64,000 nucleotides of DNA from Deinococcus frigens DSM 12807. Lineage in GTDB: Bacteria; Deinococcota; Deinococci; Deinococcales; Deinococcaceae. Where the stretch lies: positions 33,479 through 97,478 of the forward strand of contig NZ_JNIW01000008.1 of assembly GCF_000701425.1 (NCBI RefSeq), given 5' to 3'. Shown in pieces: positions 50,802-64,000 of this stretch; position 1 is the first letter of the stretch; each line of letters opens with the position of its first letter. A program made the translations under genes and the position numbers. The notes beneath the pieces were generated by a model. That model worked only from the letters and a program-made list of their open reading frames with translations. It made no database searches and was not told the DNA's origin.

Positions 50802-51697
50802 GGTGTGGCCTGCTGAACGTCGCACCCAATCTGTACCCGCAGGTGCAGCCTGGCCCCCAAGCTGGCGAGGGTCTGCCGGGCGTGATCGCGGGCGTCGGTG
50901 GGCAGCGGCGCGGGGCGCGGGGCATCCGGGGCGGCGCGGGTCCAGGCCAGCTCCAGCACATTGATGCGCACGTAGCTCCAGTCCCAGTTCTTGCTGTGGG
51001 TGGCGTACTGAGACGCGGCCTGACTCAGGCCCTCGCTGTTGGCCCAGGACTCGGCCAGCAGCGCCCGCTCTCCCAGAGGCACCAGCAACGCGGCGGGATT
51101 GCCCAGCAATTCGGGAAAGCGCGCCACCCGCCGCGCCGCGCCCGCCGCCTGTGCGTCCAGCACCCGCGCTGCCTGCCAGTTGCCGGAGGGCCACGAAAAC
51201 GCCGTGGCCAGACTGTCCCGCACCAGCTCCCTGAGGAGTAGGTGCAAACCCACCTGCCCTGCCGTGACCTTCCTCTCAAGGGCAGCGCGGCGCTTGGCCT
51301 GCGCCCCCGGATCGGCCTCCTGTTTGGCAACTATTTCAGTGGCTTGCTCAACTTCCTCGGCATTCTCGGCCCGGCTCTGGTGTCCGGCCAGCCAGGTCTG
51401 AATGCTCCCGGACGGCACCTCGGGACCAAAATTGGAGGCGTGCAAGGCGCGGAGCAGCAATAGCTCCAGCCCGTGCTTGCAGGGAAACTTGCGGCTGAGG
51501 CACGGGCATTGGGCCACCGGACCACTTAAATCCACCGCCGTCAGGTCAGGGGTCTTGCCGCCGCCCTGACATTCGCCCCACCACATCCCGTTCACGATAT
51601 TCAGCGTTGGCCACTGGCCGGGGTTGGCCAGTTTGCGAGTACTGGCCGCACCGGGAGCCAAGGCGAGGACGGTCTGGAATGCTGATGCCTGAGACAA
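50798..51697 (-). CDS. SWIM zinc-finger protein
   Basis: A 299-residue protein. The SWIM zinc site is AQCPCLSRKFPCKHGLELL (C64, C66, C73 and H75). The rest is helical, with a conserved Trp/Arg-rich block. SWIM proteins of this type occur with MoxR-like ATPases, VWA proteins and DUF5682, a locus of unknown function; here only this gene and its small membrane partner look intact. TTG 51697 is chosen because AAGGAG stands eight bases upstream. Confidence 0.85.
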   Translation of the reverse strand: MSQASAFQTVLALAPGAASTRKLANPGQWPTLNIVNGMWWGECQGGGKTPDLTAVDLSGPVAQCPCLSRKFPCKHGLELLLLRALHASNFGPEVPSGSIQTWLAGHQSRAENAEEVEQATEIVAKQEADPGAQAKRRAALERKVTAGQVGLHLLLRELVRDSLATAFSWPSGNWQAARVLDAQAAGAARRVARFPELLGNPAALLVPLGERALLAESWANSEGLSQAASQYATHSKNWDWSYVRINVLELAWTRAAPDAPRPAPLPTDARDHARQTLASLGARLHLRVQIGCDVQQATP

Positions 51698-51771
51698 ATC
51701 CTACGCTCCTTATCCTGCTTTTGACGTATGTGGTAGGAGCAACAGCTTCACGTTGCTGAGGCAAGCCTAGC

Positions 51772-51813
51772 GCAGTGCAAGAAAAGCAGTGCATGAAAAG
51801 CAGTGCAAGAAAA
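51772..51813 (-). repeat. Three tandem 14-bp repeats after adk
   Basis: GCAGTGCAAGAAAA, GCAGTGCATGAAAA and GCAGTGCAAGAAAA occur head to tail on the plus strand. They follow directly after the adk terminator in the adk transcription direction. Confidence 0.9.
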
Positions 51814-51845
51814 AAGGCCGTAAACGCACGCGCCCCGGCCTCCTC
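51809..51845 (-). terminator. Terminator after secY-adk
   Basis: On the minus strand AGGCCG (51841-51836) and CGGCCT (51820-51815) form a 6-bp stem, followed by six T. It ends the spc-secY-adk transcript well before infA. Confidence 0.8.
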
Positions 51846-51860
51846 CTTACCTGTGGATTT

Positions 51861-52454
51861 TTATTTCATCCCGTCCTGAATGCGCCCATAGACCTCATCC
51901 ATGCTGCCCACCCCGTCAATATGCTTTAACTGACCGCGTGCGCCGTAATAGTCGATCAACGGCTGGGTCTGCTTGCGGTAGACCTCCTGGCGTTTGCGGG
52001 CCACTTCCTCGGTGTCGTCGCTGCGGCCTGTTCCACCGTCTTCGGCGGCCTTTTTCCCGCGCGCCACGATACGCTCGATCAGCAGTTCGTCGGGGACTTC
52101 GAGCAGCGGAACGTGGTTTACAGGCGCGCCCAGTTCTTCGAGCAGCACATCCAGTTCCTCGGCCTGCGCGCTGGTGCGCGGAAAACCGTCGAAAATGACG
52201 CGCACGCCTTCCATATCGGCCAGGCGGTCTCGGATCAGCGCAATCAGGATGTCGTCGGGGACCAGTTGGCCCGCGTCCATGATGGGCTTGATCCGCTGGC
52301 CCAGCTCGGTACCGCGGTCTTGATGATCGCGCAGAATATCACCGGTGCTGATCTTGACCAGATGCTGCTCGGCGGCCAGCCGCTCGGCCTGCGTGCCCTT
52401 TCCAGCACCGGGTGGCCCCAGAAAAATAACAACTTTGTTTTTCGGTTGAGTCAC
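51861..52454 (-). CDS. adk: Adenylate kinase (short lid)
   Basis: A 197-residue kinase balancing AMP, ADP and ATP. Walker A is GPPGAGKGTQ, AMP-binding STGDILRD and FDGFPRT are present, and the lid (RGKKAAEDGGTGRSDDTEEVARKRQ) is the short form without zinc cysteines. GTG 52454 lies six bases after GGAGG. It follows secY in the usual order. Confidence 0.96.
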   Translation of the reverse strand: MTQPKNKVVIFLGPPGAGKGTQAERLAAEQHLVKISTGDILRDHQDRGTELGQRIKPIMDAGQLVPDDILIALIRDRLADMEGVRVIFDGFPRTSAQAEELDVLLEELGAPVNHVPLLEVPDELLIERIVARGKKAAEDGGTGRSDDTEEVARKRQEVYRKQTQPLIDYYGARGQLKHIDGVGSMDEVYGRIQDGMK

Positions 52455-52615
52455 TGCGTTCCTCCATAAGTTAATGGTCAGTTTAGCGGCTGCTTCCCGC
52501 CTGTGCCCCTCGCCTGCCCAGCCCACCCGCGTTCCCGCGTGGGTAACGGAAGGGGTCAGGGTGAAACGAAGAACCGCCCCCGAACAGGCAGGCGGCTCAT
52601 TTCTCGCTTATCGGC

Positions 52616-53962
<1,347 letters not shown>

Positions 53963-53963
53963 G

Positions 53964-54466
<503 letters not shown>

Positions 54467-54470
<4 letters not shown>

Positions 54471-54661
54471 GCTTCCACCTCCAGCAGGTGCTGAACGGTG
54501 CGTACCATGCCGCGCAGGGCGGGGGTGTCGCTGACCTCACGGCTGTCGCCGATGCGCCTGAGGCCCAGCGCCTTAACGGTGTCTACCTGATTCTGGGGAC
54601 GCCCGATCACGCTGCGCCTCAGGGTGATTCTGATGGCCTTACCTTCTGGCTGTACAGTCAT
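54467..54661 (-). CDS. rpmD: 50S ribosomal protein L30
   Basis: A 64-residue protein with [28 protein letters not shown], the full bacterial L30 fold. It shares one base with rpsE. Confidence 0.96.
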
Positions 54662-55257
54662 TATTGCGCTCCTCCGGCTTCAGCCGCGCCCGCCTGGGTG
54701 GTGGCCGACTGGGCAGCAGGGGTCTGAACGGGCTGGGCCGTGCGGGTCACATCGGTGCCGCGCAATGCACGCACCTGCTTGGCCGTCCGCAGATTGCGCA
54801 GACCGTCAAACACGGCGTAGGCCACGTTGATCTTGTTGCGGCTGCCGATTTCCTTGGACAGCAGGTTCGTGATGCCCGCGAGTTCGGCAATCGAGCGCGG
54901 CACGGTCCCAGCGATCACGCCCGTACCGGGGCCTGCGGGCTTGAGCAGCACCTGAGACGTGCTGTTGACGCCCACGATGTCGTGCGGAATGGTGCCGTTC
55001 TCGACCGGCACCATGATCATGTTCTTCTTGGCGATGCTCTTGGCCTTCTCGATGGCCACAGGCACTTCCTTGGCCTTACCGATGCCCATGCCCACGCGGC
55101 CATTGCGGTCACCCAGAATCACCAGCGCGGCAAAACGGAAACGGCGTCCGCCCTGATAGGTCTTGGAGGTGCGGTTGACGAACAGCATCTTTTCTTCAAA
55201 TTCGCTGCTTTCGCGGTCCGCGTTGCGGTCATTTCTACGATTAAAAGTCAAGGCCAC
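54661..55257 (-). CDS. rpsE: 30S ribosomal protein S5
   Basis: A 198-residue protein with [29 protein letters not shown] and a C-terminal Ala/Thr/Gln tail of about 25 residues not found in E. coli S5. It overlaps rplR by 17 bases. Confidence 0.97.
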   Translation of the reverse strand: MALTFNRRNDRNADRESSEFEEKMLFVNRTSKTYQGGRRFRFAALVILGDRNGRVGMGIGKAKEVPVAIEKAKSIAKKNMIMVPVENGTIPHDIVGVNSTSQVLLKPAGPGTGVIAGTVPRSIAELAGITNLLSKEIGSRNKINVAYAVFDGLRNLRTAKQVRALRGTDVTRTAQPVQTPAAQSATTQAGAAEAGGAQ

Positions 55258-55579
55258 CCTCCCGCGCCGCGTCTGCGAGCGCCTTCACGCGTCCGTGGAA
55301 ACGGTACTGCCCACGGTCAAAAACCACCTGCTTGACGCCCTTTTCGGACGCAGCTTCGGCCAGGGCCTTGCCCACGGCAGCGGCGGTCTCGGACTTGGTG
55401 CCGCCCATCAGCTTGGCGCTGCTGGCGGCGGCCAGCGTGGTGCCACTGGCGTCGTCGATGATCTGGGCGTAGATGTGCTTGCTGGAGCGGAACACGCTCA
55501 GGCGGGGGCGTACCCCGGCGGCAACGCGGACCTTGCGGCGCGCGCGCAGCTTGCGGCGGACAGTATTCTGAGCGGCCAT
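55241..55579 (-). CDS. rplR: 50S ribosomal protein L18
   Basis: A 112-residue 5S rRNA-binding protein with [28 protein letters not shown] and the C-terminal [28 protein letters not shown]. Confidence 0.97.
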   Translation of the reverse strand: MAAQNTVRRKLRARRKVRVAAGVRPRLSVFRSSKHIYAQIIDDASGTTLAAASSAKLMGGTKSETAAAVGKALAEAASEKGVKQVVFDRGQYRFHGRVKALADAAREGGLDF

Positions 55580-56136
55580 TATTTCTTCCCTTTCCCGCCC
55601 GTCGCACCGGCTTTACCGGCCTTCAGGGCAATCTTCTCGCCAAGGAAACGCACACCCTTGCCGTGGTAGGCATCGGGCTTGCGGACCTTGCGGACGTTGG
55701 CGGCCACCTGGCCGACGAGCTGCTTGTCGATGCCGCTCACGTCGATCTTGGTGGGTTCGGGCACGGTGAAGCTCACGCCCTCCGGCGGCTGAATCACCAC
55801 GGGGTGGCTATAACCGATGGTCATCTCCAGCGCCCGCCCGGCCAGCTTGGCGCGGTAACCGACGCCACGCAGTTCCAGGTTAATGACGAAGCCGTCGCTG
55901 ACGCCCTTGACGGCGTTAAAGACCAGGCTGCGGGTCAGGCCGTGCAGCGCACGGTGGCGCTGGGCGTCGCTGGGACGCTCGACCAGAATCTGATCGCCGT
56001 CCTGCTTGATGGTCAGCTCGGTGTTGTAGGGAACGCTGAGTTCGCCTTTTGGCCCCTTGACCTTGAACACGCCGCCATCGACGCTGTAGGTCACGCCGCT
56101 GGGCATGGGGATGGGTGTTTTACCAATTCGGGACAT
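55579..56136 (-). CDS. rplF: 50S ribosomal protein L6
   Basis: A 185-residue protein with [15 protein letters not shown] and the C-terminal signature [26 protein letters not shown]. It shares one base with rplR and lies 121 bases after rpsH. Confidence 0.97.
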   Translation of the reverse strand: MSRIGKTPIPMPSGVTYSVDGGVFKVKGPKGELSVPYNTELTIKQDGDQILVERPSDAQRHRALHGLTRSLVFNAVKGVSDGFVINLELRGVGYRAKLAGRALEMTIGYSHPVVIQPPEGVSFTVPEPTKIDVSGIDKQLVGQVAANVRKVRKPDAYHGKGVRFLGEKIALKAGKAGATGGKGKK

Positions 56137-56257
56137 GAAGTCCTCCTTGCCTTAAGTCAGTGCTGGACGCAGTGCATCTCAGTCTGAGGTCAGGTATTTG
56201 TGGTTTGGGGGCGGCCCCTGACCAGTTTTCGAGCAGCTCAGGCTAAAAAAGCTCAGA

Positions 56258-56659
56258 TCACCAGAGAACGCAGACGACTTCGCCGCCCACGCCCTGCTTG
56301 CGGGCTTCCCGGTCCGGCAACAGACCACGGGATGTCGACACCACGGCCACACCCAGGCCGCGCTGGATGCGGGGCAGGTTGTCGGCGCTCACGTAGGCGC
56401 GGCGGCCCGGACGCGAGATGCGCTCGATGTGCTTGATGACCTGCTCGCGCTTCTGACCGTACTTGAGGGTCACGCGCAGCACGTCGAACTTCTGGCCCTC
56501 GGGGACCAGGCGCTCGTAGGAAGCCACGTAGCCTTCCTTGACCAGCAGCTTGGCCAGTTCTTCCTTGAATTTGGAGGCCGGGATATCCACGGTCTCCTTA
56601 AATGTGCGCGTCGCGTTGCGAACGCGCGTGAGCATGTCAGCGATAGGATCACTCAGCAT
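56258..56659 (-). CDS. rpsH: 30S ribosomal protein S8
   Basis: A 133-residue primary 16S-binding protein: MLSDPIADMLTRVRNA at the start and STSRGLLPDREARKQGVGGEVVCVLW at the end. A GGAGG site precedes it. It is the first gene after the 537-base break in the cluster, so it must have its own promoter. Confidence 0.97.
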   Translation of the reverse strand: MLSDPIADMLTRVRNATRTFKETVDIPASKFKEELAKLLVKEGYVASYERLVPEGQKFDVLRVTLKYGQKREQVIKHIERISRPGRRAYVSADNLPRIQRGLGVAVVSTSRGLLPDREARKQGVGGEVVCVLW

Positions 56660-57146
56660 GTGTCTCCTCCAGAGGCGCGGCGCTGGCCACTGCCCCGGCA
56701 GGTGCGGCCCACGTCAGATGACATGGACTGCGGTTCTCCCCGTTGGAACGCTTGGCGGAAAAATTGCCGCCGATCCTTCTGTTGGGTGGGAAACCTCCAC
56801 TGGACGATCACCATTCAAAATTGGACGGTTCGTATCCAGAGGGGTACAGCACGAACATTACCGCAACGGGTGCGGCAAGGAAGAAGTGTATCAGGTGGGG
56901 GCGGGGGTTGGCAATGGTGGGCGCTCAGGCACAAGTCGCTGGCTGCAAAAAAACTCAGGCATTGGAAGCGCAGCAAGCCGAAAGCCGGACCCCACTCAAT
57001 CAACTTCGCTGCCAACTCCCCTTGAAGGGAGCCAGAAATCGCAATGCATCTGCTACGTAGAAATCCCTTGCCTCCCTTCTGAGGGGAGGTGCCCCAGAGG
57101 GGCGGACGGGTTGAATCGCAGGAGCTACCCCAGAAATAAGCCCAAA
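56660..57146. other. Gene-free break in the ribosomal cluster between rpsZ and rpsH
   Basis: Nearly 500 bases with no coherent reading frame. The left half presumably carries the rpsH promoter, but I could not pick one box pair with confidence. The right half is occupied by copy B of a dispersed intergenic repeat. Confidence 0.6.
56984..57113 (-). repeat. Dispersed intergenic repeat, copy B
   Basis: Read on the minus strand: GCCCCTCTGGGGCACCTCCC then GGGAGGCAAGG, followed after a spacer by TTTCTGGCTCCCTTCAAGG and TTGGCAGCG. Same two modules and same order as copy A at 34725-34866. Confidence 0.6.
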
Positions 57147-57178
57147 GAAAAACCCCCCAACCGGGGAGTCTCTTTTTA
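57147..57178 (-). terminator. Terminator after rpsZ
   Basis: On the minus strand CTCCCC-GGTT-GGGGGG followed by TTTTTCTTTG. It ends the S10 unit right after S14. Confidence 0.85.
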
Positions 57179-57196
57179 CTTCATAGTGGGTGCTGA

Positions 57197-57382
57197 TTAC
57201 CAGCTCGCTTTCTTCACGCCGGGCAGCTCGCCCTTGTGCGCCATCTCGCGGATGCAGATGCGGCACATGCCGAAGAAGCGGTAGTAACTGCGGGCACGGC
57301 CACAGCGCGAGCAGCGGCTGTAATCCTGCACTTTGAACTTGTGGCCGCGCGCCGCCTTGACAACTTTAGAGGTATTCGCCAT
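57197..57382 (-). CDS. rpsZ: 30S ribosomal protein S14, zinc type
   Basis: A 61-residue type Z S14 with the zinc site CSRCGR (C24, C27) and CRICIRE (C40, C43). This form is independent of the longer zinc-free S14. It follows rplE and precedes the terminator. Confidence 0.97.
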   Translation of the reverse strand: MANTSKVVKAARGHKFKVQDYSRCSRCGRARSYYRFFGMCRICIREMAHKGELPGVKKASW

Positions 57383-57401
57383 AACTTCCTTTGCCCCCGC
57401 C

Positions 57402-57941
57402 TTACTTGCGGAAGGGCAGGCCCATGCCTTGCAGCAGGGCGCGGGCTTCTTCGTCGGTCTTGGCGGAGGTCACAATAGTGATGTCCATGCCGCGCACCTT
57501 GTCGACCATATCATAGGTGATTTCGGGGAAAATCAGTTGCTCTTTAATGCCCAGGTTGTAATTGCCCCGGCCATCGAAGGCGTTGGGATTGATCCCACGG
57601 AAATCGCGGATGCGGGGCAGGCCGATATTGATCAGCTTTTCCAGGAACACGTACATGCGCTCGCCGCGCAGCGTGACCTTGATGCCCACCGGCATGCCCT
57701 GACGCAGCTTGAAGTTGGAGATGCTCTTTTTGGCCTTGGTGACAATCGGCTTTTGCAGCGTGATCAGGCCCAGCTCCTTGGCCGCCTTGTCGATGGCCTT
57801 GCTGTCTTCCTTGGCGCTGCCCAGGCCCTCATTGACCACGATCTTCTCGATGCGCGGCACGGCCATCACGGAGGAGTAGCTGAACTGCTGCATCATCGCG
57901 GGCTTGACCGTTTCGTTGTATTTAGCTTTGAGCTGTTGCAT
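57402..57941 (-). CDS. rplE: 50S ribosomal protein L5
   Basis: A 179-residue 5S rRNA-binding protein with [23 protein letters not shown] and [29 protein letters not shown]. It lies 60 bases after rplX. Confidence 0.97.
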   Translation of the reverse strand: MQQLKAKYNETVKPAMMQQFSYSSVMAVPRIEKIVVNEGLGSAKEDSKAIDKAAKELGLITLQKPIVTKAKKSISNFKLRQGMPVGIKVTLRGERMYVFLEKLINIGLPRIRDFRGINPNAFDGRGNYNLGIKEQLIFPEITYDMVDKVRGMDITIVTSAKTDEEARALLQGMGLPFRK

Positions 57942-58001
57942 GTGCCTACCTTTCGGGCGGACGGGTCGCCCAGGTCACGCACAGTGGCGTGACCCTGGAA
58001 T

Positions 58002-58749
<748 letters not shown>

Positions 58750-58753
<4 letters not shown>

Positions 58754-59040
58754 GCCTCACCCCCGGCCAGTTCGGTTTCCACAGCCGTCGTCTCAATGCC
58801 GCGCGGGCGCTCGATCAGGCGCGTGACCTTCCAGGTCTTGGTCTTGGAAATGGGGCGCACCGCCACGATCTCCACGCGGTCACCTAGCTTGTATTCGTTG
58901 GTCTCGTCATGCGCGGCGTACTTGTTGCTGCGCGTAACGACCTTGCCGTACAGCGGGTGGGCGAAGCGGCGCTCCACCTTGACGCTGACCGTCTTGTCGG
59001 CCTTGTCGCTGACGACGGTGCCGGTAAAGGTCTTCTTCAT
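58750..59040 (-). CDS. rpsQ: 30S ribosomal protein S17
   Basis: A 96-residue OB-fold protein with [31 protein letters not shown] and an added acidic C-terminal tail. It overlaps rpmC by four bases. Confidence 0.97.
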
Positions 59041-59247
59041 GCCTGCTCTCCCTGCCCACTCTTGGCGGCACCGCTACTGGCCTGCTGATGCCGGATGGTA
59101 TTGAGCTGGGCCACTTCGCGGCGAAGCTGCGTGACGCGGTGGGGCTTTTCCAGGTTGCCCATGGCCGCCTGGAAGCGCAGCTCCATCAGTTCTTTCTTGC
59201 GGGACTCGATCTCGGAGGCGAATTGGGTGGCCCCCAGCTCGCGCATC

Positions 59248-59261
<14 letters not shown>
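59037..59261 (-). CDS. rpmC: 50S ribosomal protein L29
   Basis: A 74-residue helical hairpin protein with [42 protein letters not shown]. It overlaps rplP by 14 bases. Confidence 0.96.
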
Positions 59262-60422
<1,161 letters not shown>

Positions 60423-60423
60423 A

Positions 60424-60869
<446 letters not shown>

Positions 60870-60873
<4 letters not shown>

Positions 60874-61157
60874 TTCTTCTTGCTCCCCTTGCTGCTCTTC
60901 TCGGAGCCGTGGCCCCGGTAGCTGCGGGTGGGCGAGAACTCGCCGAGCTTGTGGCCGATCATCTGCTCGTTGACGAACACCGGGATGTGCTGCCTGCCGT
61001 TATGCACGGCGATGGTGTGGCCGATCATCTCGGGAACCACGGTGGAGCGGCGTGACCACGTTTTAATCACGCGCTTGTCTTTCTTCTCGTTCTGGGCGTC
61101 CACCTTTTGCAGCAGGTGGCCGTCCACGAACGGGCCTTTCTTGAGGCTACGGGGCAT
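60870..61157 (-). CDS. rpsS: 30S ribosomal protein S19
   Basis: A 95-residue head protein with [19 protein letters not shown] and [17 protein letters not shown], ending in a Lys/Ser-rich tail. Confidence 0.97.
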
Positions 61158-61171
61158 AAGGTTCGCCCTCC

Positions 61172-62005
<834 letters not shown>

Positions 62006-62018
62006 ATTCAATCTCTCC

Positions 62019-62306
62019 CTAGGCCTGGCCTTCGAGTTGCTCGATGCGCTGACCCTCGGCGAGACGGACCACGGCCTTCTTGCGGTCGTTGCGGGTTCCC
62101 ATGAACTTGCCCACGCGCTTCTGCTTGCCGCGCACGTTCATGGTGCTGATGCCCACGATGGACACATCAAAGGCGCGCTGGATGGCGCTCTTGATCTCGG
62201 TCTTGGTGGCCTTGGGGCTGACCCAGAACGAGTAGACGCCGCGCTCCATGCCCGCGTAGGCCTTCTCGCTGATCACCGGCTGGTGGATGATGTCGTAGTA
62301 GCTCAT
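62019..62306 (-). CDS. rplW: 50S ribosomal protein L23
   Basis: A 95-residue exit-site protein, docking point for trigger factor and [44 protein letters not shown]. It overlaps rplD by four bases. Confidence 0.97.
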   Translation of the reverse strand: MSYYDIIHQPVISEKAYAGMERGVYSFWVSPKATKTEIKSAIQRAFDVSIVGISTMNVRGKQKRVGKFMGTRNDRKKAVVRLAEGQRIEQLEGQA

Positions 62307-62923
62307 GCGGCACCCTCTCCTTCAGTCTGCTCGTCCTGCGCAGGCTCCAGCGCCACAGCGTCAATCACCAGGCGGTCATGGCGCAGGATGTCGTAGGCGT
62401 TCAGACCCGCGACGGGCAGCACGGTCACCCACGGCACGTTGCGCGCGGCCTGACGGGCCACGGCGTCGTCGGTCACCAGCAGCACGCTCTCGCTGCCGCT
62501 CATGCCGTTGTCAGTCGCCCAGGCGATAAAGCCCTTGGTCTTGCCGTCCAGACCAAAGCCGTCCACGGCGGTGAGCATGCCTTCCTGCTCACGGTCCGAG
62601 AGGGCCATCGCCAGGCCGAGCTGACGCACCTTGCGTGGCAGGGTGTAGCCGTAGTTGCGGGGCTTGGGGCCAAAGGCCACGCCGCCGCCCACAAAGGTCG
62701 GAACCGTGCGGTCGCCGTGGCGGGCGTTGCCCGTTCCCTTCTGACCGTACATCTTCTTGCCAGTGGCACTGACCTGCGCGCGGGTCTTGGTGCTGGCCGT
62801 GCCACGGCGGCGGCTGGCGAGCTGCCAGGTGACCACCTCGTGCAGCACGTGCTTATTGGCTTCGGGCAGGTCCAGGCTGATCTGACGACCACCGTTCTGT
62901 CCGACGACGTTAATCTGCGCCAT
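62303..62923 (-). CDS. rplD: 50S ribosomal protein L4
   Basis: A 206-residue protein with the tunnel loop [36 protein letters not shown] and the block [27 protein letters not shown]. Lies two bases after rplC. Confidence 0.97.
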   Translation of the reverse strand: MAQINVVGQNGGRQISLDLPEANKHVLHEVVTWQLASRRRGTASTKTRAQVSATGKKMYGQKGTGNARHGDRTVPTFVGGGVAFGPKPRNYGYTLPRKVRQLGLAMALSDREQEGMLTAVDGFGLDGKTKGFIAWATDNGMSGSESVLLVTDDAVARQAARNVPWVTVLPVAGLNAYDILRHDRLVIDAVALEPAQDEQTEGEGAA

Positions 62924-62925
62924 GT

Positions 62926-63881
<956 letters not shown>

Positions 63882-63886
63882 TGCTA

Positions 63887-64000
63887 TTACTCCAGAACCT
63901 TGGTGACGACGCCTGCGCCCACGGTGCGGCCACCTTCACGGATGGCGAAACGCAGACCCTCTTCCATGGCAATCGGCTTGATCAGTTCCACCACAAACGT
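63887..64000 (-). CDS. tuf: Elongation factor Tu (C-terminal end only)
   Basis: The last 37 codons of EF-Tu, ending [14 protein letters not shown] and TAA at 63889-63887; [19 protein letters not shown] is the typical domain 3 sequence. The rest lies beyond the window. The order tuf-rpsJ is that of the str-S10 junction. Confidence 0.95.
   Translation of the reverse strand, partial: TFVVELIKPIAMEEGLRFAIREGGRTVGAGVVTKVLE

Overview
The window is high-GC bacterial DNA whose gene content and promoter style point to the genus Deinococcus. The main signs are the cinA-ligT-recA operon, a zinc-type S14, a carotenoid-type oxidoreductase next to a UbiA prenyltransferase, frequent GTG and TTG starts, and above all a recurring TANNNT box placed 5-7 bases before the start codon. 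That spacing implies leaderless mRNAs, which are known to be common in Deinococcus. No species can be named from the sequence alone.

Layout. 1-7.4 kb (minus strand, then one plus gene): an AlaX-like editing protein cut by the window edge, a DsbA-like exported thiol protein broken by an in-frame TAG, a CHASE3-GGDEF protein broken by a G8 homopolymer, trpA and trpB behind a palindromic promoter, gluQ, and a divergent TSUP exporter. 7.5-15.5 kb (plus): msrA, an MgtC-like gene, then a proline catabolism locus (GntR regulator, proline dehydrogenase, an unknown gene, an NmrA-like reductase, P5C dehydrogenase), and a lipoprotein subtilase. 15.5-25.4 kb: a carotenoid-type oxidoreductase with a UbiA prenyltransferase, DUF808, an esterase, OsmC, two tandem P-loop kinases, ilvA behind an attenuator-like leader, a csoR-copZ copper pair and the wreck of a copA gene. 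25.5-30.1 kb (minus): a DesK/NarL-type two-component system, two lipoproteins (one a phospholipase A2) and a shortened DoxX-like gene. 30.2-43.8 kb: cinA-ligT-recA, era, an SDR, a YIP1 protein, the transglutaminase/alpha-E/ATP-grasp peptide-ligase locus, plsX, a NYN-domain gene, DUF309, trxA and a small hydrolase.

43.9-64 kb (minus) is the ribosomal superoperon. Read in transcription order it runs tuf (end), S10, L3, L4, L23, L2, S19, L22, S3, L16, L29, S17, L14, L24, L5, S14, then a terminator and a gap, then S8, L6, L18, S5, L30, L15, SecY, Adk. A second gap of about 4.5 kb holds accessory and decaying genes. IF-1, L36, S13, S11, S4, RpoA and L17 follow. The superoperon is therefore split into at least three transcription units, and both breaks carry non-ribosomal DNA.

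Themes. Several genes look freshly or fully broken: two single in-frame TAG codons, one homopolymer frameshift, a frameshifted copA remnant, a DUF5682-like remnant and an internally shortened DoxX. The best candidate for something undescribed is the ilvA leader: a leaderless 14-codon reading frame with Ile-Thr codons at the foot of a strong hairpin, followed by an intrinsic terminator and preceded by a four-tract G-quadruplex motif. No tRNA, rRNA, CRISPR array or intact insertion sequence was seen.
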